64,000 nucleotides of DNA from Rhizobium sp. ACO-34A (GCA_002600635.1 CP021374.1:62001-126000), one strand, 5' to 3'; positions 52,701-59,674 are shown, numbered from the stretch's first letter. Notes: generated from the letters alone by a model not told the origin. Made by a program: numbers and translations.

Positions 52701-53659
52701 AGCGCCCCCATCTGGTCGGCTGTCAGGCCCGTGACTCCGCTGGTGCTCAGAGAGGCAATCTGCATGGTCGACAGGGATGCGATCTGTTCTGTCGACAGGC
52801 CGGCCAGGGCCTTGGCTGTGATGGCCGCCATGTCGGCGGTCGAGAATGTCGCCAGATCTTCCGTTCCAAGCGCGGCGAGCTGGGTAGATGTCAGCGTCTT
52901 GACCTGCGCTGCGGTGAGCGCCTCGACCTGCGCGGTCGACATGGCTTCGATCTGGTCGATGAAGAGAGCCGGGATGGCCTTGGTGCTCATCGCTGTAATC
53001 TGGGCAGTCGAAAGGATTGCGATGTCGTTCGTGCCGAGGGCCTGGACGTGCGCGGCCTTGAGGACGCTGACCTGGGCAGTCGTCAGGGCTGCCACCTGCT
53101 TGGTGGAGAGAGCCGCGATCTGGTCGGTCGTCAGGCTCGCAACGGCCTTCGTGCTCAATGCCGCGATCTGGGCCGTTGTCAACGAAGCCAGCACGTCGGT
53201 GGAAAGGCCGACAATCGCCTTCTGGCTGATGGCAGCGATATCGGCGGTCGAGAATTCCGCAAGATCCTCTGCGCCGAGAGCCGCGATCTGGAGCGAGCTG
53301 AGGGCTGAAACCTGCAGCGAGGTCAGCGCCTCCGCCTGAGCCGTCGTCAGGGCGCTGAGCTGGGCGGTGGTGAGGGCAGCGACCTGCTTCGAGGTCAGGC
53401 TTTCGACATCGTACTTGTCCAGCACGGCCAGCTGTTCGAAGGTCAGTCCGACAATGGCGCTCTGCGAGATCGCACTCAACTGCTGGGAGTTCAGGACATC
53501 GACGTCCTCGGTATCCAGCGCCGCGATCTGATCGGAAGAGAGTGCGTTGAGCTGCTTTGTGGACAGCAATGACACGTCTTCCGTGGTCCATGCCGCAACT
53601 GCGGCGGTCGAAAGAGATCTGATCTGAGTGACGCTGAGCGAGGTTATGGTCGAGGTCAT
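46748..53659 (-). CDS. Giant octapeptide-repeat protein (2303 residues), function unknown
   Basis: After four residues the whole protein is a tandem array of octapeptides of the form [IVL]-A-A-[LFM]-[ST]-[TS]-x-[QD], such as IAALSTKQ, to a three-residue tail (LKA). There is no signal peptide at the N-terminus, no RTX nonapeptide, no membrane segment and no cysteine that I could find; the one tryptophan I saw is near residue 24. Positions 5-6 are nearly always Ser/Thr. Each unit reads like a short N-capped helix (S/T-x-x-Q-I-x-x-L), so a repetitive helical rod or solenoid is as likely as a beta structure. A GT41 glycosyltransferase gene lies 250 bases upstream on the same strand, suggesting that the Ser/Thr are glycosylated. 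It may be a surface or secreted adhesin-like protein, but no secretion genes are seen nearby. AAAGG 9 bases upstream supports the start. Confidence 0.85.
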   Translation of the reverse strand: MTSTITSLSVTQIRSLSTAAVAAWTTEDVSLLSTKQLNALSSDQIAALDTEDVDVLNSQQLSAISQSAIVGLTFEQLAVLDKYDVESLTSKQVAALTTAQLSALTTAQAEALTSLQVSALSSLQIAALGAEDLAEFSTADIAAISQKAIVGLSTDVLASLTTAQIAALSTKAVASLTTDQIAALSTKQVAALTTAQVSVLKAAHVQALGTNDIAILSTAQITAMSTKAIPALFIDQIEAMSTAQVEALTAAQVKTLTSTQLAALGTEDLATFSTADMAAITAKALAGLSTEQIASLSTMQIASLSTSGVTGLTADQMGALSTAQAEALTVAQVKVLSSLQIAALGADDLATFSTADMAAITNKGVTGLSEDVIASLSSAQLSALSTSAIASLKVTQIASLSTSQLAALTVTQVSVLKASQIQVLDADDIAAMTTAQIAALSTSAVANLTTDQVAALSTAQVEVLTITQVKALGSVQLSALGADDLATFSLAEIATLTSKAISGLSTDVLASLSTNQIAVLSTSAITGLTTDQITALSTAQAEALTVAQVGSLSSLQIAALGADDLATFTSAEIAAISYKSAAGLVTDAISALTSSQIAALSTTTIANLTTDQIGALSTAQLAALTAAQIATLSSKQIAALGTDDIASLSTSQIAALSAKAVAGLSTDQIQALSTSQVETLSPTQVVALTSLQLAALETADIATFSTADMAAITSTAISGLSSALIEALSTQQIAALSTTAIKGLSSDQINMLSTAQVEALTSTQVASLTSLQLAALETADIATFSTADIAAISSTAISGLSTSIIAALSSEQIAALSTTSIKGLSTLQIDALSSTQVAVLSTKQLAALSSAQVASLNTGNVTALTTEQLAALGTAGIAGLSTRQIAALEPEQIAILSTTQLAALTSTQISAFDTDDLAVLTTAQIAALSASGITGLTTKQIDALSSDQIAALSTKQIAALSSDQIAALDTGDIQSFSTAGIAAISASAISGLSTAILAALSSEQIAALSTAGIAGLTTKQVDALNASQVATLSTKQIAALSSAQIATFTTDEIAALSTSQIAALSTAAITGLSTKQVVALSTSQAEALTSAQVGVFSSAQIAALGADDIATFSTKDIAAISSAAIAGLSTDAIAALSTVQIDALSTAGVAALSTKQIAALSTIQAEALSSSQVGALTSAQIAALTAADIATFSTADIAAISSTAIAGLQTSVLASLSTAQIAALNTASIATLSTKQIDALSSDQVKAMTTAQIGALTSRQVAALGTDDIAGLSTTQIAAIGTAGIAGLSSAQIDALTTAQVDALSTKQINALSSAQIAALGSEDLATFSTKDIAAISSTAIAGLSSQLIATLSSDQIAAFSATSVAGLSTDQIAALTTAGVRALSTAQIAALTSRQVAALGTDDIAALSTEQVAALSTAGIKALGTDDIEAMSPDQVEALTSLQVAALTSTQIAALGTDDIVMFSTKDIAALASSTISGLSTTLLAALTTIQISALSTTGIAGLSTSQIAALSTDQVEALSSSQVAALTSAQIAALGTDDLDVFSTADIAAISSNAIAGLNSTLLASLSADQIEALSTAGIAGLSTDQIAILSLTQVKALTTAQIAALSSKQVAALGTDDIAALSTSQVAAFSTAGIKGLTTDDIVALSPEQVEALTATQIAVLSSTQIAAFGTDDLDTFSTAEIAAISSSAIVGLSTELLASLSPDQVEALSAAGIAGLSSAQIAALNAVQIDALTTAQLAALTSKQVAALGTDGIASLTTAQIAALGTAGIAGLTTAQIDVMSGAQVAALTSAQVAAFNSTQIAVLTVDDLDMFSTADIAAISSTAIAGLSTATIAALSTDQIAALSTSGIAGLSTSQIVALSPEQVEALSSTQVAALTSKQIAALGTDDLDMFSTADIAAISSTAISGLSAAALAAFTPDQIAALGAAGIPGLSTTQISMLSTDQIAALSTAQLAALTSKQVAALGTDDIASLSTSQVAALSAAGIAGLTSGQVATFTADQIEALSTAQIAALSSDALAGLTVEDIETFSTAELAAISSSAIKGLSTAIIASLSTGEIAALGTAGIHGLSSAQVDALSREQLDSLTTDQIAALSSDGLAGLTTEDMETFSTAELAAISSSAIKGLSTAIIAALSSSQIAVLTTGQVASLGYNQVAAMSTAQIDALSITQIAALTAVQTAALGTDDIALFSTDEIAALSSSAIAGLSTGVITALTTAQAEALTSAQVGSLTSTQVAALEMEDLATFSTEDIASFSSTAVAGLSTQDISGLSNAQLDALMSSHMGHLNSDQVAAVISAYLKA
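46760..53647 (-). repeat. 287 in-register 24-base/octapeptide repeats with about 20 higher-order modules
   Basis: Residues 5 to 2300 equal exactly 287 octads, and the hydrophobic positions keep phase at both ends. Superimposed is a longer module marked by a Phe-bearing octad pair, such as LATFSTAD followed by IAAISSTA and IAGLST. I count about 20 of these. Adjacent modules are often 10 octads (80 residues, 240 bases) apart, sometimes 17. DNA copies are diverged and not identical, so the array is old and not recently amplified. Confidence 0.85.
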
Positions 53660-53727
53660 GCGAGAAAACCTTTGGCGTTAGCCGATTGTCGAAATCAATA
53701 AAGTTTACGAACAGTCGTCCCGGAAGG

Positions 53728-53860
53728 GCCGCGGCCGGCGTCGCCGGTCCGGCCCGCGGCAAACGCCGCAGGCCGGACAAGACTCTACCTAGCTAAAGGG
53801 AATTATAGGCAACTGGCTTGCCTGAACCTGTAGTTGATCCTACGCAGATAAATCTACGCA
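53728..53860 (-). promoter_or_regulatory. Leader and candidate promoter of the giant repeat gene
   Basis: The 250-base gap 53660-53909 has no gene. On the minus strand a perfect TATAAT lies at 53802-53807, giving a leader of roughly 135 bases. Upstream of it CTACGCA occurs twice (53840-53846 and 53854-53860), 14 bases apart, as a possible activator site; I see no clear -35. Within the leader a GC-rich inverted repeat (about 53728-53760) can fold strongly. The region before 53910 also must end the GT41 transcript if the genes are separate. Confidence 0.45.
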
Positions 53861-53909
53861 ACTTCGATATGGCTGTACCGCCCGGCAGATGCGCAGACGC
53901 CTGAAATGC

Positions 53910-55949
53910 TCAAGCGTCGGGAGCGGTCCAGAGGCGGTTGTCGTGTGGGATTGGCGAGAAATCGTGCCATTCCGACAGCTTCTCGCGATAACGCTGCCTG
54001 TAGGCGGCGTCATCCGAGAAGCTCATGTTCTCCAGAACGAGTTCTGCGCCGATGTCGTAGTAGACATCGAGGTTGCGCAGGTCCGGCACAGGCGTTTCAC
54101 CACGCTCGCATTCCGCCTGCATCTGCCAGAAAAGCTCCTCCAGACGGCGGGCAAGGGCCGGGATGTCGCGCAATACGCTGGTCTCGCGCGCATCCTTCAG
54201 GGCCTGCCTGACGCGGCCGAGGCTTGCGGGGTCCTTTGCGAAGCCGATTGCCTTCTCGACATAGTTTTCCGGGTCGGTGCAGATCAGATCCGGAATGCCG
54301 GCCGCCGCGACGATGCTGTGGCAGAAGCGTGCTGCAAAGCTCTTGCCGGGGAAAGTGAGTACGGGCAGGCCGACGGTCAGCGCGTCGGCTGCGGTCGAAT
54401 GGGCACCATACGGGAAGGTGTCGAGGAACAGGTCGGCGACCGCAATGCGGGCGAGATGTCGGGCGTTCGGGGCCTTGGGCGCGAAGATGAGGCGTTCGGG
54501 TGCGACGCCGGCATTCTCTGCAATCTTCCGCAGGCGCTGGTCGGCGCTGTCGTTGCCGCTCAGGAGCCAGAGCACGCTGCCTGGCGTGGCGACAAGGATC
54601 TTCATCCACTGGGCGAAGGTGTCCTCGGTAATTTTCTGCATGCCGTTGAAGCAGGCGAATACGAAGGCGTCTTCAGGAAGGCCTGCTTCGGCACGCGAAG
54701 GCGTTTCCGCGATCACTCTCTTGCGATCGATGGGCTGGCAGCAGTCGATGCGCAGCACCTTTTCCGAGTAGTAGATCTCGTTTTCCGGCGGAACGATATG
54801 GCCGTCGGTAATCATGTACTGGTGGAACGGGCTGCCCATGGAGCCCGGATAGCCGCAGAAATTGACGATGACCGGCGCCGGGCGGTAGGCGAAGATCTTC
54901 GTTCGCGCACTCTTGGTGTAGCCGTTGACGTCGATGAGGATGTCGATGTCGTCGCTGGCGATCTGTCGGGCCGCTTCCGCATCGCTGAGCATGGCGATAT
55001 CGCGCCAGCAGTCGACGGCTTTCTTCATGCGGGCCTGCGTTGCGTCGTTCGGTGCGGGATCGCCGCAATAATAGGCGTAGATTTCGACGCTTTCCTTGTC
55101 GTGCAGCTCCAGCACCTCGCGCAGCGCGAAGCCGACAGCATGGTCCCTGAGATCGGACGATACGTAGCCGACGCGCAGGCGCTGGCCGGTACCGACTTTC
55201 CGCTGCGGAGCCTTGCGCGGGAAACCGCTGACATCAGGGCGTCCGACGAAGGACTTGTTGTAGCGATATGCGCGTGCAAGCTGGAACAGCGGATCGTCAG
55301 AGAAACAGGCAAGCGCCAGCGGCGACATGGAATCGATCTGCTGCCGCTTGGAAACATGGTCCGAGGAAGCCAGTATCGGCCACGTGCACAGGCGCTGCCT
55401 GACGGCGCTCCAGTGCTGGCCGGCTTCGGTCTTGTCGGGCCGCAGTTCCATGGCCTGCCAGAGGGCCGTCTCCGCTTCTTCCAGCAGGCCGGCATTTTCC
55501 ATGACACGGCCGATATGCTGGAGTGCCATGAGACGATGGGAGATCCGGTCCGCCGTGCTGTCGGAGGTGAGCTCCACCAGGGTGCGCCATTGCTGAATGG
55601 CCTGGGTGGCGATGCCGGCGTCCTCGAAGGCGCGCCCGAGGTTGATATGTGCGGGTCCAAATTTCGGATCGAGCTTCAGGCAGGCCCTGAGCGCATGGAT
55701 GGAGCCAGCGATATCGCCGAGCTGTCGCAGTGTCACGGAGTAGTTGAAGTAGACGAGATGGAGGAAGGGGTGACCCTCGTTGAAGGCGATCCAGCTCTTG
55801 TAGATCTCGGCTGCCTCGGCTTTCAGTCCCGCGGCGCTTCTGGTTTCGGCAAAATGGAAGAGGTCGTTGAACGCCAGCTTTTGGGTGCGGGCAAGCTCCA
55901 GCATGCCGGCGAGGGCGGAAATGGATTTCGAGGTTGATAGATCATTCAT
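53910..55949 (-). CDS. TPR-containing GT41 glycosyltransferase (SPINDLY/O-GlcNAc transferase-like)
   Basis: The protein has 679 residues from the ATG at 55949; the frame upstream is not protein-like, though an ATG at 55961 is possible. TPR-like helices occupy about 40-175. The catalytic region (about 255-650) has GYVSSDLRDHAVGF (His270), DILIDVNGYTKSARTKIFAY, CFNGMQKI (433-440), LWLLSGN and LFLDTFPYGAHSTAADALTVG with the donor-binding HST (517-519). These match eukaryotic OGT and SPINDLY. GT41 enzymes transfer GlcNAc or other sugars to Ser/Thr, and TPRs select the target. The next gene downstream encodes the Ser/Thr-rich octapeptide protein, its probable acceptor. The donor sugar is unknown. 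Confidence 0.9.
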   Translation of the reverse strand: MNDLSTSKSISALAGMLELARTQKLAFNDLFHFAETRSAAGLKAEAAEIYKSWIAFNEGHPFLHLVYFNYSVTLRQLGDIAGSIHALRACLKLDPKFGPAHINLGRAFEDAGIATQAIQQWRTLVELTSDSTADRISHRLMALQHIGRVMENAGLLEEAETALWQAMELRPDKTEAGQHWSAVRQRLCTWPILASSDHVSKRQQIDSMSPLALACFSDDPLFQLARAYRYNKSFVGRPDVSGFPRKAPQRKVGTGQRLRVGYVSSDLRDHAVGFALREVLELHDKESVEIYAYYCGDPAPNDATQARMKKAVDCWRDIAMLSDAEAARQIASDDIDILIDVNGYTKSARTKIFAYRPAPVIVNFCGYPGSMGSPFHQYMITDGHIVPPENEIYYSEKVLRIDCCQPIDRKRVIAETPSRAEAGLPEDAFVFACFNGMQKITEDTFAQWMKILVATPGSVLWLLSGNDSADQRLRKIAENAGVAPERLIFAPKAPNARHLARIAVADLFLDTFPYGAHSTAADALTVGLPVLTFPGKSFAARFCHSIVAAAGIPDLICTDPENYVEKAIGFAKDPASLGRVRQALKDARETSVLRDIPALARRLEELFWQMQAECERGETPVPDLRNLDVYYDIGAELVLENMSFSDDAAYRQRYREKLSEWHDFSPIPHDNRLWTAPDA

Positions 55950-55971
55950 GATCCTGAACATCCCGTATGTG

Positions 55972-55990
55972 GCCGGCCCTGATGGCCGGC
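55972..55990. repeat. Hairpin in the leader of the GT41 gene
   Basis: GCCGGCC (55972-55978) pairs with GGCCGGC (55984-55990) around CTGAT, 23 bases upstream of the GT41 start. It could limit translation or be incidental in GC-rich DNA. The rest of the divergent gap 55950-56165 shows no further clear signal. Confidence 0.35.
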
Positions 55991-56165
55991 GTTGCCAACG
56001 ACTCGATAAAAACTCCCCACCGCTAACCGACGAAGCTTGCCCTAAGCATGTCGCGAAGACTGGAAAACATCCTGGAAACCGGAAAATCCGACTTCCCGGC
56101 AGAATGAACTTGTGCCATTTGTATAGACATATTGGGGGTAGCAAGCTGCGGGGTGGCGTCAGGGC

Positions 56166-57020
56166 ATGCAGATCGAGCGGTATTCTCCGCGGATCGAGGG
56201 GTATGGCGGTGTGCGGACCGCAAGCCTTGCCATGTATGCCAGTCCGGCACCGGTAGCCGAGGCAAACGACGCGCTGTGGCGTTTCCTGCGCGACGGGCTT
56301 CGACAGCAGGGCATTGATGACGCTCCCGGCGCCCTGAACGCCGATCTCGCCTACAACGAAATCTGGTTTGATCCCGGCCTCCTGTTCGCCCAGACATGCG
56401 GCTACCCCTACATGCACAGCCTGCGCGGTCGTGTGCGCCTCGTCGCCACTCCGTGTTATGCCTTGCCCGGCTGCGATGGCCCCGATGCCTGCAGTTTCAT
56501 CATTGTTCGCGCGGAAGATCCCGTCGGTTCGCTGGAAGACCTCCGCGGTGCCACTGCCGCGATCAACAGCCGCGACAGCAATTCCGGCATGAACCTGTTT
56601 CGCCGGGCGGTCGCTCCATTCGCTCGGGACGGTCGCTTCTTTTCCGCCGTGGTCGAAACCGGCGGGCATGTCGCCAGCGTCGCGGCCGTCACGGCGGGCG
56701 ATGCCGATGTCGCGGCGATCGATTGCGTCACCTATGGAAATCTCCAGCGGTTCGCTCCGGACCGGCTCGCAGGTGTTCGTGTTCTGGCACGCACTCCATC
56801 GGGACCGGGCCTGCCGTTCATCACCAGGGCAAACGCTTCCGATGAGGAGGTGGAGGCGATGCGCCGGGTGTTGCGCGCGGCCCTTGTCGATCCGGCCATG
56901 GACGAAGTTCGCGAAACGCTTGCTCTGCGCGATATCGTGATCCTCTCCGATGCCGAATATGACCGGTTGCTGGTGTTCGAAGAGGAAGCCCGCTCCATGG
57001 GATATCCGGAGCTTGGCTGA
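56166..57020 (+). CDS. PhnD-like periplasmic-binding-fold protein without signal peptide
   Basis: The protein has 284 residues. SLAMYASPAPVAEANDALWR at the N-terminus, VGSLEDLRGATAAINSRDSN and the later SGMNLFRRAV match phosphate/phosphonate-binding PhnD-like proteins. It begins directly in the fold (MQIERYSPRIEGYGG) with no signal peptide and no lipobox, so it is probably cytoplasmic. No permease or ATPase gene accompanies it. It may be a soluble ligand sensor or an enzyme helper for the desaturase and lyase-like genes downstream. The ribosome-binding site is weak. Confidence 0.75.
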   Translation: MQIERYSPRIEGYGGVRTASLAMYASPAPVAEANDALWRFLRDGLRQQGIDDAPGALNADLAYNEIWFDPGLLFAQTCGYPYMHSLRGRVRLVATPCYALPGCDGPDACSFIIVRAEDPVGSLEDLRGATAAINSRDSNSGMNLFRRAVAPFARDGRFFSAVVETGGHVASVAAVTAGDADVAAIDCVTYGNLQRFAPDRLAGVRVLARTPSGPGLPFITRANASDEEVEAMRRVLRAALVDPAMDEVRETLALRDIVILSDAEYDRLLVFEEEARSMGYPELG

Positions 57021-57047
57021 CGGGCCTTCCTCAAGGAATACTATATT

Positions 57048-57057
57048 TTCTGCAGAA
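57048..57057. promoter_or_regulatory. AT-rich gap with TTCTGCAGAA palindrome before the desaturase gene
   Basis: The 90-base gap 57021-57110 contains the 10-base palindrome TTCTGCAGAA within a long AT run (57038-57073). This suggests a promoter with an operator for the desaturase-lyase pair. No specific regulator is evident. Confidence 0.35.
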
Positions 57058-57110
57058 TATATATAAATTATCTTTCCGCCCGCCGCCTCGGCACATTTCT
57101 GGAGTTCTCC

Positions 57111-58037
57111 ATGCCGGAAAATCGAACTTCGTCCGTTCAGTCTCTGCTCCCGGTTTCCCGTATCGAATGGCCGACAGTCCTGTTGGCGGTCGTTATCTAT
57201 GGCGGGTTTCTGGCCGTGACATGGTGGTGGCAATCGCTGCCGGTCCTGCTGGTTGCCGCAATCGGCGCCTGGCTGATTGCATGGCAGGGATCGTTGCAGC
57301 ATGAGGTGATCCACGGACACCCGACGCGCAATCAATGGATCAACGATGCAATCGGCTGGCCACCGATCTCACTGTGGCTTCCCTATGCGATCTATAAGCA
57401 AAGCCATCTCGTCCATCACCGCGACGAGTACCTGACTGATCCTATCGAAGACCCGGAGTCCTACTATTTCACCCAGGTCGCATGGAACGCGATGGGTTCG
57501 GTCGGGCAGACGCTTTCTCGCTGGAACACAACCCTTCTCGGTCGCCTGACCATCGGTCCCGCGGTCATGCTTTTCGTCTTCCTGACGCAGGAGGCGCTGA
57601 TGATCCTTCGGGGCGACCGGCAACGCGGCATGATCTGGTTTCGTCACGGCCTTGGCGTGGCGGTGGTGCTCTTCTGGGTGCTCTATATCTGCGGTATGCC
57701 GTTCTGGCTTTATTTTCTCGGCTTCGTCTATGCCGGTGCGGCCTTGAGCCGGCTTCGCTCCTATGCCGAGCATCGCTATGCCGACAGCTATGCGGAACGC
57801 ACCGCGATCGTCGAAAACAGCCCGCTGTTCGGCCTGCTGTTTCTCTACAACAACCTGCATGTGCTGCATCACGAGCGCCCGGGCGTTCCGTGGTATCACA
57901 TCCCGGCTCTCTATCGCCGCGACCGCGAGGTGCTGGTCGCGCTGAACGGCGGGCTGCTTTATGATGGTTATCTCGACGTCGCCCGCCGTTATCTGCTGAC
58001 ACCGCATCATGATCCGCGACATCCGCACCATCCCTGA
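57111..58037 (+). CDS. Membrane fatty acid desaturase/hydroxylase family protein
   Basis: The protein has 308 residues with several membrane helices. The three histidine clusters of di-iron desaturases are present: HEVIHGH (64-70), HLVHH (99-103) and HVLHH near residue 250. The extra C-terminal HHDPRHPHHP tail is His-rich. The family desaturates or hydroxylates acyl chains or other hydrophobic compounds at the membrane. It follows the PhnD-like gene and precedes the lyase-like gene by 71 bases, so a common small-molecule pathway is possible. Confidence 0.88.
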   Translation: MPENRTSSVQSLLPVSRIEWPTVLLAVVIYGGFLAVTWWWQSLPVLLVAAIGAWLIAWQGSLQHEVIHGHPTRNQWINDAIGWPPISLWLPYAIYKQSHLVHHRDEYLTDPIEDPESYYFTQVAWNAMGSVGQTLSRWNTTLLGRLTIGPAVMLFVFLTQEALMILRGDRQRGMIWFRHGLGVAVVLFWVLYICGMPFWLYFLGFVYAGAALSRLRSYAEHRYADSYAERTAIVENSPLFGLLFLYNNLHVLHHERPGVPWYHIPALYRRDREVLVALNGGLLYDGYLDVARRYLLTPHHDPRHPHHP

Positions 58038-58108
58038 ACACCTGATGCGCCGTATTTATCCGGCGGTCGGTCATCTGCGGATCTCCTGCCTGCAAGAGGA
58101 ACACCCTT

Positions 58109-59605
58109 ATGAGTGAGACCGTCATTCTCGATGGCCCCCTGACATGGCGGGAGATCGTGGCTATTGCCGGTGGCGCGAACTTGCTTCTGTCCGATCCCGC
58201 ATGGCGGCGCATCGAGCATGCGCGGGAGATCACCGATGCGCTCGTGACAAAGGGTATTCGCGGCTATGGCATCAATACCGGTGTGGGTGCCCTTTGCGAT
58301 GTCGTTATCGATGAAAGCCAGCAGAAGGCGCTGTCGCGAAACATCCTCCTCAGCCATGCCTGCGGCGTCGGCGATCCGCTCGGCAAGGCCGAGACCCGCG
58401 CTGTCATGGCCGCACAGATTGCCAATTTCGCCCATGGATATTCCGGCGTTCGACGGGAGACGGTCGAGACCCTGCTGACCTTGCTGAACGGCGACATCCT
58501 GCCTGTCATTCCGGCTCGCGGTTCGGTCGGTTATCTCACCCATGCGGCCGCGATCGGTACGGTTTTGATCGGCGAAGGGGAGGCGCGGCATGGCGGCGTC
58601 ACCCTGACCGGGCGGGAAGCCCTTGTCCGTGCCGGACTGAAGCCGCTCGTGCCGCTGGCCAAGGAAGGGCTGAGCCTTGTCAACGGCACGCCGTGTGCGA
58701 CCGGTCTTGCCTCGCTGGCGCTTGCCCGTATGGAAAGGCTTCAGGAATGGGCGGATGCGGCGGCGGCTCTGACCTATGAAAACCTCGGAGCGCAGGCGGA
58801 CCCATTCGCCGCGATGCCCCTTGCCCTTCGCACCTCTCCGGGGTTGCAGACGGTCGGCGCCAATTTGCGGCGCTGGCTCGACGGTAGCGAACGGTTGAAA
58901 CAATCCGCCGGCAGTCGGACGCAGGATCCCTTGAGCCTGCGCGCGGTCCCGCAGATACACGGTGCCGTGCGAGATGCCTTCGCGCAGGTTGCCGAAGTCG
59001 TTGACCGCGAGCTTTCCAGCGTTACGGACAATCCGCTCGTCGCCGGAAGCGCCTCCGCGCCCGAGGTGCATTCGCAGGCCCATGCGGTGGGGGCAGCACT
59101 CGGCCTTGCCATGGATGCGCTCGCTGTCGCGGCTGCCGAACTCGCGGCCATCTCGGAACGACGGATCGACCGGCTGGTCAATCCGCTGGTCAGTGGTCTG
59201 CCGGCTTTCCTTGCGGCAGATAACGGCGTCTGCTCCGGTTTCATGATCATCCAGTACACTGCGGCGGCTCTGGTTGCGGAAAACCGCCGGCTTGCAGCAC
59301 CGGCAAGCCTCGATGGTGGCATTACCTCTGCCTTGCAGGAGGATATCCTGACCCATGCGACGCCGGCCGCGGACAAGGCTCTCGCCATTATCGGCAATCT
59401 CGAAACGGTGATCGCCATCGAACTGCTTGCGGCCGCGCAGGCCTTCGATCTCCAACCGCAGACGCCACCGGCGGCCCCGGCGACGGCGGTTCTCCACGGA
59501 CGGATACGCGCCCGTGTGCCGTATTACCGTGACGACCGCCCCTTGAACGGGCTCGTGCGAGAGGTGCGGCGGTTTATCGGGGCGGCGCTCCCGACGCTTG
59601 ATTGA
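58109..59605 (+). CDS. Aromatic amino acid ammonia-lyase-fold protein lacking the MIO triad
   Basis: The protein has 498 residues, like HutH (about 510). Much of the HutH active site is kept: Tyr53 in GYGINTG, Asn192 in NGTPCATG, Gln272 and Arg278 in QDPLSLR, and QED late in the protein. The loop that forms the MIO cofactor reads GSVG-YLTHAA (138-147) where HutH has GSVG-ASG-D. Three residues, exactly Ala-Ser-Gly, are absent, and later landmarks are shifted by three (HutH Asn195 is Asn192 here). HutH Tyr280 is Leu275. It should not work as a normal MIO lyase. It may be a lyase with another mechanism, an isomerase, or a binding protein. Confidence 0.85.
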   Translation: MSETVILDGPLTWREIVAIAGGANLLLSDPAWRRIEHAREITDALVTKGIRGYGINTGVGALCDVVIDESQQKALSRNILLSHACGVGDPLGKAETRAVMAAQIANFAHGYSGVRRETVETLLTLLNGDILPVIPARGSVGYLTHAAAIGTVLIGEGEARHGGVTLTGREALVRAGLKPLVPLAKEGLSLVNGTPCATGLASLALARMERLQEWADAAAALTYENLGAQADPFAAMPLALRTSPGLQTVGANLRRWLDGSERLKQSAGSRTQDPLSLRAVPQIHGAVRDAFAQVAEVVDRELSSVTDNPLVAGSASAPEVHSQAHAVGAALGLAMDALAVAAAELAAISERRIDRLVNPLVSGLPAFLAADNGVCSGFMIIQYTAAALVAENRRLAAPASLDGGITSALQEDILTHATPAADKALAIIGNLETVIAIELLAAAQAFDLQPQTPPAAPATAVLHGRIRARVPYYRDDRPLNGLVREVRRFIGAALPTLD

Positions 59606-59674
59606 GTCTATCGGCCCCCGCCGATCATCTTCGGGCGTTCATTTTTTGAAGACAGAACGGCTTTCTGTGGCAAC

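Noticed and set aside
46748..53659. Tandem 24-base repeats that could suggest a CRISPR array or satellite, and long repeat-bearing frames on the other strand
   Set aside because: The repeats are contiguous without spacers and keep one open frame of 2303 codons; the opposite-strand and +1 frames are shorter, broken and only mirror the repeat.
55950..57335. Upstream extension of the GT41 frame to 1141 codons
   Set aside because: The extension is antisense to the PhnD-like gene and has no homology-like sequence; GT41 plus TPR is complete from 55949.
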